Assembly (NCBI GenBank): GCA_964426605.1
Contig: CAYRQK010000001.1
Coordinates: 124,001-188,000, forward strand
Source of the DNA: JAGQNT01 sp964426605
GTDB taxonomy: Bacteria; Patescibacteriota; Saccharimonadia; Saccharimonadales; UBA4665
DNA: 64,000 nucleotides
Direction: 5' to 3'
The notes below the pieces were generated by a model. It was given only the letters and a program-made list of their open reading frames with translations, made no database searches and was not told the DNA's origin. Made by a program: the position numbers and the translations under genes. Below are positions 58,665-64,000 of this stretch, piece by piece; positions within the stretch are counted from its first letter, which is position 1; each line of letters starts with the position of its first letter.

Positions 58665-59411
58665 ATGTCCCAAGATACGATTAGTTTGAGTGTACAAGCT
58701 CGTGAAATTACCGGTAAACAAGTGCGACAACTGCGCCGGGCGGATCTTGTACCGGCCGTAATTCATAATCACGGTAAAGAATCGGTCAATGTCCAGGCTG
58801 ATTACAACACCATCATGAAGACGTACCAGCAGGCTGGTCGCCACCACCCAGTAGAATTAACCGCTGATGGCAAAAAATACCTGGCTATTATTAAGAAAGT
58901 TACGTTCGAACCTAAGAAGAATCGCTTGAGTCATGTCGTATTCAACGCCGTGAATGCCAACCAGAAAGTCGAAGCCGCAATACCGGTCAAGCCGAAATAC
59001 GATGGGGATAACGAAAGCAGTCCGGCCGAGCGTGCCAGCCTGATTGTCCTTGGTAACCTCGACGAAGTTCTAGTCGAGGCCGTACCAAGCAAGCTGCCGG
59101 ACGTCTTGTACTACGATGCTGAGAAGCTTGTCCAAGTTGGTGACTCGGTAAGTGTCGCAGATCTTATCGTACCCGAGGGTGTTGAGGTAAAGGTCGAAGC
59201 TGACCACGCTATCGCCACGGTCTACGAGCCGAGCGCCGTAGCTGCTGCTAATGATGATGCCGGCGGTGACGCTGATGCCGACGGTGCCGAAGGTGTTGAC
59301 TCCGAGCACGAGAGTAGTGCCACAGAAGGTACGCAAGCTGCCGAGATCCGACCCGGTGGTAAGGAAGAAAAAGAAGACAAGTCTCAGGGACGCAATCCCG
59401 AAAAACAGTAA
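58665..59411 (+). CDS. rplY: Ribosomal protein bL25, CTC-type, with an acidic tail
   Basis: The 248-residue protein binds 5S rRNA. The N-terminal L25 domain has REITGKQVRQLRRADLVPAV and FEPKKNRLSHVVFNAVN. The second TL5/CTC domain (about 95-185) has DEVLVEAVPSKLPDVLYYDA and SVADLIVPEGVEVKVEAD. A Ala/Asp/Glu-rich tail (about 190-248) is usual for CTC forms. AAAGGAGG lies about 10 nt before the ATG, and a TATACT promoter is about 35 nt upstream. It is cotranscribed with the following hydrolase gene. Confidence 0.95.
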   Translation: MSQDTISLSVQAREITGKQVRQLRRADLVPAVIHNHGKESVNVQADYNTIMKTYQQAGRHHPVELTADGKKYLAIIKKVTFEPKKNRLSHVVFNAVNANQKVEAAIPVKPKYDGDNESSPAERASLIVLGNLDEVLVEAVPSKLPDVLYYDAEKLVQVGDSVSVADLIVPEGVEVKVEADHAIATVYEPSAVAAANDDAGGDADADGAEGVDSEHESSATEGTQAAEIRPGGKEEKEDKSQGRNPEKQ

Positions 59412-59414
59412 CAA

Positions 59415-60158
59415 ATGTCAGAGATTGTTGAGATTGAGGCGCTGCACACTGTGCGCGGCGAAACTATCGACACGACCTTGACGAGGCCAGCGGCTGGTCC
59501 CATCAAAGGCAAGGTACTATTTCTGCATGGGGCAGGCGAGTCGACGAAAGATCGTTGCCTGCCACTGGCCCGAGCCTTATCTGCCCGGGGCTGGGGATGT
59601 TTGACGTTTAGTTTCCCGGGGCACGGCAAGTCATCGGGCGTGCTGCAGGGCTCCACACTGCAAGGCCGCAAGCAGGTTGCTCAAGCTATCGCCCACAAGC
59701 TGGGCTTCTTGCCAGCGGACCGAGTGGTAGCCATATCGATGGGCGCCCATACGGCCATCTCACTCCTGAAAGACCATCCTGATATGACACAGCATTTGGT
59801 GTTGATGGTACCAGCTATCTACGCCAGAGATGCGGAAGATGTGTCATTTGGTCCGGCGTTTAGCGAAGTGCTCAGGCGCCCGGACAGTTATTTGGCCGCT
59901 GAGCCATGGGACATTTTGCCGACATACGAGGGTAGACTCGCCATTGTGCAGGCTGGTGCCGACGAGGTCATACCGACCGCGATTATTGATAAACTACACG
60001 CTGCCGCGACAGCTGCCGCTCGAGCTGAGCGACTGTACATTGCAGATTCGCCGCATCGAATATCCAACTGGATCAATGATGATCAGTCTCGCATCGAAGC
60101 ATTTCGCGACGCGATTGACAGTTTTGATTTTGCAAGACTTGCGAAGACCTATATATAG
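59415..60158 (+). CDS. Alpha/beta hydrolase
   Basis: The 247-residue protein has KVLFLHGAGESTKDRCLPLA (oxyanion turn), TFSFPGHGKSSG, and the nucleophile elbow VVAISMGAHTAIS, where the first Gly of GxSxG is Ala. The acid Asp fits QAGADEVIP and the His fits ADSPHRISNW. The fold and probable triad are clear; the substrate (ester, peptide or lipid) is not. It starts 3 nt after the L25 gene. Confidence 0.82.
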   Translation: MSEIVEIEALHTVRGETIDTTLTRPAAGPIKGKVLFLHGAGESTKDRCLPLARALSARGWGCLTFSFPGHGKSSGVLQGSTLQGRKQVAQAIAHKLGFLPADRVVAISMGAHTAISLLKDHPDMTQHLVLMVPAIYARDAEDVSFGPAFSEVLRRPDSYLAAEPWDILPTYEGRLAIVQAGADEVIPTAIIDKLHAAATAAARAERLYIADSPHRISNWINDDQSRIEAFRDAIDSFDFARLAKTYI

Positions 60159-60213
60159 CTTTTCTATCATCCCTGTGCTATACATGTAAATAAAGGTAGA
60201 CAAGGAGTCGCTC

Positions 60214-60588
60214 ATGAGAAGCTTTGGCGAGCAGGATTGGAGAGAGGCATTTTGTGACGCAAGCTCCCAAGATGCAAATAGTAAGAATACGGATCAGGTG
60301 TACGATGCTGCCGCAAAGACGGCTTTTTTAATTTCTGAAGCTAGAGGTCTCGGCGATTACGAATTAATGGATGACCCCGCAATCGTAGAGTCATACGATG
60401 TGGCATTTCCGGAGTGGCCGCTCGATTTTTTACACGAAGTACAGAGCAATATACATACTTTAACTTCTCAAAGAGCTTCAGAATTAAGTCATGGACTGAT
60501 CGGCTCAATTGAAGAGCAAACGGCGAGCCTCGAAGAGATGCGTCGAATGATTGAGAGCGAAGCTACGGCTATTAGTGATCGTCGCTAG
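60214..60588 (+). CDS. Hypothetical protein, 124 residues
   Basis: The protein starts MRSFGEQDWREAFCDASSQD after AAGGAG. It is acidic and mostly helical: YDAAAKTAFLISEARGLGDY and the coiled-coil end SIEEQTASLEEMRRMIESEA. No signal peptide is present. It converges on and overlaps murD by 17 nt. It contains a half copy (CTAGAGGTC) of the palindromic element at 60341-60349, probably by chance. Not recognised. Confidence 0.6.
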   Translation: MRSFGEQDWREAFCDASSQDANSKNTDQVYDAAAKTAFLISEARGLGDYELMDDPAIVESYDVAFPEWPLDFLHEVQSNIHTLTSQRASELSHGLIGSIEEQTASLEEMRRMIESEATAISDRR

Positions 60589-61930
60589 GGGTTATGCCTA
60601 GGCACGCTTTGAACTGGTTGCCGCGGTCGACATTATCGATAAAAAATCCGTCGCCTTTGGCGGGTAACCCAGGCGATAGCAACACCACATCGCCCGGTTG
60701 CGCGTACTTCTGAGCTTCTTTGACGATGTCGGCCATGCCGTTGCGGCTAAAACTGTAGGTAGTTACGTTGCGTTCGTCGAGCATGGTCTGCAACCCTTCG
60801 GCCAGTGAACCCATGAGTACGATGTGTCGCAAGTCGGCCGCAGCGACCACATCCATCATATTCTCAAGTGGTAAGTTTTTGCTGCCTCCACCCAAGATGA
60901 GAACTTTTTCCCCAGGGATAGCTGCTAGCGCGGCGATAGTAGCGTCGGGCATGGTTGAGTACGAGTCGTCGTAGTAGGCGACGCCGTCGATCGTGGCCAC
61001 ATATTCTGTGTGGTGTGGTAGCCCGCTAAATGTACGAGTAACCTGATGGATAGTGTCGGTGTTACCACCCAGAAAGGGCCAGACGATAGCGATAGCGGCA
61101 CATACGTTTTCTAGGTTGTGTCGGCCTGGCAGCTTGACCTCGCTGGTTTTCATGATAGCTGCTTCTTGGTAATAGATACTGTCGCCACGAACGTAGGCAC
61201 CGTCGGTAGCAACCGGTTCCTCGCCAAGCGGGGGTACCTCGTAGGCAATGTGCGTTGTTGCCGGGCTGTGGCTGACAATTTCCTTGGAATAGTCCGATCG
61301 GTTATTGAAAATAGCGCGGTCTTCGGGCTGTTGATGCAAAAATAGCTGCGCTTTGGCATCGAGGTATTCCTGCATGTCGGCGTGCCAGTTGAGGTGCTCG
61401 GGAGCGATCATCAGACAGGCGGCGGTTGGTACGCGCTCATGGCAGTCAATCAGTTGAAAGCTGGATAATTCCAACACCACGTAATCATCCGGCTTAATTT
61501 CTGGCAGTAATTGCAGGGCGGCGATGCCAATATTGCCGCAGAGGTGTGTGGTTTTACCGGCGGCCTTTAACATGTTGGTGACTAGGGTGCTGGTTGTGCC
61601 TTTGCCCTTGGTGCCGGTGATACCTATGAGGTTGGAACTGGGGCATTCATGTAAGAATTCAGCCAAGCCCGAGGTTATGCGCGCGGCAATTTCTGGGTGA
61701 TCCGGGTTAGCATCCAAAATGATTTGCGGCCGAATACCAGAGCTCCGAACGATTACATCAAATTCATGCAAGTTTTGCATATGTGCGTCACCGAAGTGTC
61801 CAGCGACACCTTGGGGTAGCTGTCCGGTTAGATCTCGTTGGTCACAAACAGTAACGTTGTCACCTTTAGCAATCCAATGTGGCACGGACGATTTACCATC
61901 AATGCCGTAGCCAAGAATTGCAACTTTCAT
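60572..61930 (-). CDS. murD: UDP-N-acetylmuramoylalanine-D-glutamate ligase-like Mur ligase (MurD)
   Basis: The 452-residue protein adds D-Glu to UDP-MurNAc-L-Ala. The N-terminal Rossmann part (VAILGYGIDGKSSVPHWIAK) is followed by the ATP-binding loop GITGTKGKGTTSTLV, the HLCGNIGI piece, VVLELSSFQLID, and EHLNWHADMQEYLDAKAQLF. The C-terminal domain has YYDDSYSTMPDATIAAL where MurD usually has NDSKATN, and ends LSPGLPAKGDGFFIDNVDRG. The deviations make substrate preference less sure than family. Confidence 0.9.
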   Translation of the reverse strand: MKVAILGYGIDGKSSVPHWIAKGDNVTVCDQRDLTGQLPQGVAGHFGDAHMQNLHEFDVIVRSSGIRPQIILDANPDHPEIAARITSGLAEFLHECPSSNLIGITGTKGKGTTSTLVTNMLKAAGKTTHLCGNIGIAALQLLPEIKPDDYVVLELSSFQLIDCHERVPTAACLMIAPEHLNWHADMQEYLDAKAQLFLHQQPEDRAIFNNRSDYSKEIVSHSPATTHIAYEVPPLGEEPVATDGAYVRGDSIYYQEAAIMKTSEVKLPGRHNLENVCAAIAIVWPFLGGNTDTIHQVTRTFSGLPHHTEYVATIDGVAYYDDSYSTMPDATIAALAAIPGEKVLILGGGSKNLPLENMMDVVAAADLRHIVLMGSLAEGLQTMLDERNVTTYSFSRNGMADIVKEAQKYAQPGDVVLLSPGLPAKGDGFFIDNVDRGNQFKACLGITPSDDH

Positions 61931-61954
61931 TAGGCTCTAGTATAGAGGTTCACG

Positions 61955-63055
61955 TTAGGCGCTGGCAAGCAAGGCTACTCGCGACAGAAATAGCTCTGGC
62001 TTGACGATGCTGTCACCGGCCATAAATTCACGGCGTGAAGTTGGGTCATCCCAGTTAACCACGCGCTGTTGCCAGCGGTCGTGGCCATTCCAGCGTGGCA
62101 TCTGATCTTCACGGGGTTCGGCACGGCCGTGGAGAACCCGGTTGTTGTCGATGAAGTTGATGTGACCAGGCTTAGACGGCAGGTTGATCCTTGCTCGTGC
62201 GATCTCGGCATTTAGTTCCTCAAGCGCCTGTCGGGCTTCGATATCCTCTGGATTCGCAACCGTGAGACCGTCAGTGTTTGCTCGTATGAACTGTTCACCA
62301 TGAATAACACTCAAACGAACATTACTATCGTTGTTACCATCTTCTTGCTGACCGGGATTTGTGGCATTGTGAAATCGAGGTTCGCTCAAAGTTGCATGGG
62401 CTTGGTCGCTGAGGCGGCTCAGATCTGGCACCGATACGAGCGTCGGCACGCCATCTGGATTGCGTAAGAACTGTATAGTGAGCCAGTCGGGGCTGAGGTC
62501 GAGCTCTTCGGTGATAACATTGCCGTTTGGCAGTATGCCGCCCGTGAGGTTGTACGAAGCATCTTCGGTGTGCATGCCAAGCATGTCTTTGGCGTTAGCA
62601 CTGGCACCTTTCACGCGGTTTTCGGTCTGCGCTTGAATAGCGACAACGTTATTGATAACGTTGTGTGATTGCTGCGAAGTGTAGCCAAAAGGCGAAACAC
62701 CCATCATGCCGAGCAGTAGGCCGCGAGTAACAGCCGGCTGTAGTACCGGATTCTCATTGGGAGTCAGGTAGCGAACGGGGGTATCGGGCAGCGAGTTTTC
62801 CTCAGGAGGCGCAAGCTCGAGCACCAAAGTTTTGAAGCTATTATGGGTCGCCAGGTATCCTAGCTGAGTTTGTAGCCCTGGTGTTTGAGCTGCAATTTCT
62901 GGGGCGGCATTGGCTAAAATACGTAGTGCCTGGGCATGATCCAGATCCTTTACGTCGTGGTAGTAGTCAGCACTTGCCTCTTGTAGGATGTGCTCTTCCC
63001 AGGGGTCAGGCTGCGCTATACCTACCTCTGTACTACCCAAACTGTGTACTATCAT
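61955..63055 (-). CDS. Fe(II)/2-oxoglutarate oxygenase of the clavaminate-synthase-like group
   Basis: The 366-residue protein contains DMLGMHTEDASYNLTGG with the metal-binding HxE/D motif (His-Thr-Glu), followed by WLTIQFLRNPDGVPTLVSVP. The distal His is in NNRVLHGRAEPR, with a following Arg able to bind 2-oxoglutarate (WQQRVVNW). Clavaminate-synthase-like enzymes hydroxylate amino acids or small peptides. Such an enzyme is unexpected in a reduced genome, and its substrate is unknown. It is transcribed in the same direction as murD, 24 nt upstream. Confidence 0.8.
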   Translation of the reverse strand: MIVHSLGSTEVGIAQPDPWEEHILQEASADYYHDVKDLDHAQALRILANAAPEIAAQTPGLQTQLGYLATHNSFKTLVLELAPPEENSLPDTPVRYLTPNENPVLQPAVTRGLLLGMMGVSPFGYTSQQSHNVINNVVAIQAQTENRVKGASANAKDMLGMHTEDASYNLTGGILPNGNVITEELDLSPDWLTIQFLRNPDGVPTLVSVPDLSRLSDQAHATLSEPRFHNATNPGQQEDGNNDSNVRLSVIHGEQFIRANTDGLTVANPEDIEARQALEELNAEIARARINLPSKPGHINFIDNNRVLHGRAEPREDQMPRWNGHDRWQQRVVNWDDPTSRREFMAGDSIVKPELFLSRVALLASA

Positions 63056-63145
63056 GACGCTCCCTTATCAATATCTTGGAATTATTGTCTAATAATATCA
63101 TACAGTACGCATCATGTAAATGCTTACTGGCTAAGTTTTCATCTG

Positions 63146-64000
63146 TTACTCTTCGATGAACCCACCGCTTTGGTGCGACCAAAGCTTGGCATAGGTACCA
63201 TTTTGGCTGATGAGTTCTTTGTGGCTACCTTGCTCTACGATGCGGCCATTTTCGAGTACGATTATGCGGTCCATTTTTTGGATTGTCGATAGCCGGTGGG
63301 CGATCACGATGGCTGTGCGGCCTTCCATGAGTTTCCATAGGGCATGTTGAATCAGCACTTCGCTTTCGCTGTCGAGTGCTGAAGTAGCCTCGTCTAGTAG
63401 CAGTATTGGTGCATTCTTGAGCATCGCCCGGGCGATGGCCACACGCTGCCGTTGGCCACCGGATAGCTTGACGCCACGCTCACCGACGAGTGTGTCGTAG
63501 CCAGTTGGTAGTTCGGCGATGAAGTTGTGCGCGTTGGCCATTTTGGCGACACTCACAATTTCAGACTCGGAAGCACGAGCGTTGCCATAGCGAATGTTTT
63601 CGGCGATGCTGCGGTGAAAGAGCATCGGCTCCTGTGGTACATAGGCGATGTGGCGGTGTAAGTCGTCTTGGCTGATGGCGGCAATGTTTTGACCGTCAAC
63701 CACTATCTGACCAGCTTGAATATCCGAAAAGCGCTGCAGAATTCGAGTAAACGTGGTTTTACCTGAACCAGAATGCCCCACCAGACCAACCTTTTCGCCA
63801 GGTTTGATGTGCAGGTTCAGGCCATCAAAGATTGGCCCGTCGGAGCCATCATGTTGGAAATGTACGTCACGTAATACGATGTCACCTCGCGCCATGTGGG
63901 CTTTCTCGGGCCGAGCGGGATCTTGGATCTCGGCGGCGTGCCGCAAGATCGCCACCATATCACTGGCATCACCAAAGGCGCGGTTGTAGGATCGCAGCGC
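63146..64000 (-). CDS. ABC exporter, C-terminal ATPase part (5' end beyond the window)
   Basis: The frame is open to the window edge. The visible 284 residues hold the end of a membrane domain and a full nucleotide-binding domain: Walker A VGLVGHSGSGKTTFTRIL, Q-loop YVPQEPMLFHRSIAENIRYG, signature KLSGGQRQRVAIARAM, Walker B ILLLDEATSALDSESE and the H-loop IVIAHRLSTI. This is the layout of half-transporters of the MsbA/multidrug type. The exported substrate cannot be told. The visible end is GGFIEE. Confidence 0.92.
   Translation of the reverse strand, partial: ALRSYNRAFGDASDMVAILRHAAEIQDPARPEKAHMARGDIVLRDVHFQHDGSDGPIFDGLNLHIKPGEKVGLVGHSGSGKTTFTRILQRFSDIQAGQIVVDGQNIAAISQDDLHRHIAYVPQEPMLFHRSIAENIRYGNARASESEIVSVAKMANAHNFIAELPTGYDTLVGERGVKLSGGQRQRVAIARAMLKNAPILLLDEATSALDSESEVLIQHALWKLMEGRTAIVIAHRLSTIQKMDRIIVLENGRIVEQGSHKELISQNGTYAKLWSHQSGGFIEE

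Noticed and set aside
1..64000. Recoding of TGA as Gly or Trp, as in some CPR lineages
   Set aside because: TGA ends many complete genes here (for example the trehalase-like, delta subunit and PNPOx-to-RidA junction genes) and is not found inside conserved domains.

Overview
The window reads as a 64 kb chromosomal piece of a small-genome bacterium of the Candidate Phyla Radiation, most probably Candidatus Saccharibacteria (TM7). This is an inference from gene style: compact, often overlapping genes; a shortened alanyl-tRNA synthetase; a 570-residue membrane protein beside an FtsA/PilM-like ATPase; a G5/DUF348 protein with a lysozyme-like end; and many large Ser/Thr-rich surface proteins. TGA is used as a stop throughout, so the code is the standard bacterial one and not that of Absconditabacteria or Gracilibacteria. 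No rRNA, CRISPR array or intact insertion sequence was found. There is one tRNA (Val-CAC) and one tmRNA.

Layout. 1-3000: end of a UvrD/PcrA helicase, a cell-wall-active G5 protein, ksgA and the tmRNA gene ssrA. 2983 to about 12000: an AT-richer accessory region that starts at the 3' end of ssrA with a frame-broken large serine recombinase. It carries two micro-ORFs, a five-gene metabolic cassette (RidA, PNPOx-like, RBBP9-like hydrolase, membrane protein, YdjC-like deacetylase), a PD-(D/E)XK nuclease-like protein, a TauE/SafE transporter bracketed by two copies of a microprotein gene, and a prepilin-like protein. 12.4-23.5 kb: an MFS exporter, a P-loop kinase, an RRM protein, a secreted metalloprotease-like protein, a GH37 trehalase-like enzyme, tRNA-Val, HIT, NUDIX, metG, tatD and a cysteine desulfurase. 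23.6-28.8 kb: ATP synthase genes b, delta, alpha, gamma, beta and epsilon, without recognisable a and c genes. 29.3-39.3 kb: a cell-surface locus. 39.7-45 kb: mnmA and alaS with flanking hypothetical genes. 44.5-50.3 kb: a division and cell-wall block (FtsA/PilM-like, 570-residue membrane protein, ruvX, mltG, LysM-CHAP). 50.4-64 kb: obgE, exonuclease I, uvrA, DedA, rplY, murD, a 2-oxoglutarate oxygenase and an ABC exporter that runs off the end.

Three cross-cutting signals stand out. (1) A 19-nt perfect palindrome, CTAGAGGTCGGACCTCTAG, lies inside four genes (ksgA, tatD, mnmA and the gene facing mnmA), every time in the same reading phase, so each protein carries LEV(G/R)PLD in a probable surface loop. 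This looks like a small protein-coding mobile palindrome, comparable in concept to the Rickettsia palindromic elements. (2) Many genes have a TATACT/TACAAT/TAAAAT-type -10 box ending 6-9 nt before the start codon and no Shine-Dalgarno sequence, which points to widespread leaderless transcripts; other genes have ordinary AGGAG sites. (3) Several genes are split by single frame changes (serine recombinase, two small coiled-coil genes, the signal peptide of the beta-propeller protein). These are either real decay or phase events, or base errors in the assembly.

The genes cooperate in recognisable ways: the cysteine desulfurase and MnmA in tRNA 2-thiouridine synthesis; MltG, MurD, LysM-CHAP and the G5 protein in peptidoglycan building and remodelling; UvrA, PcrA, RuvX and exonuclease I in DNA maintenance; and the 29-39 kb surface proteins probably in attachment to a host cell.
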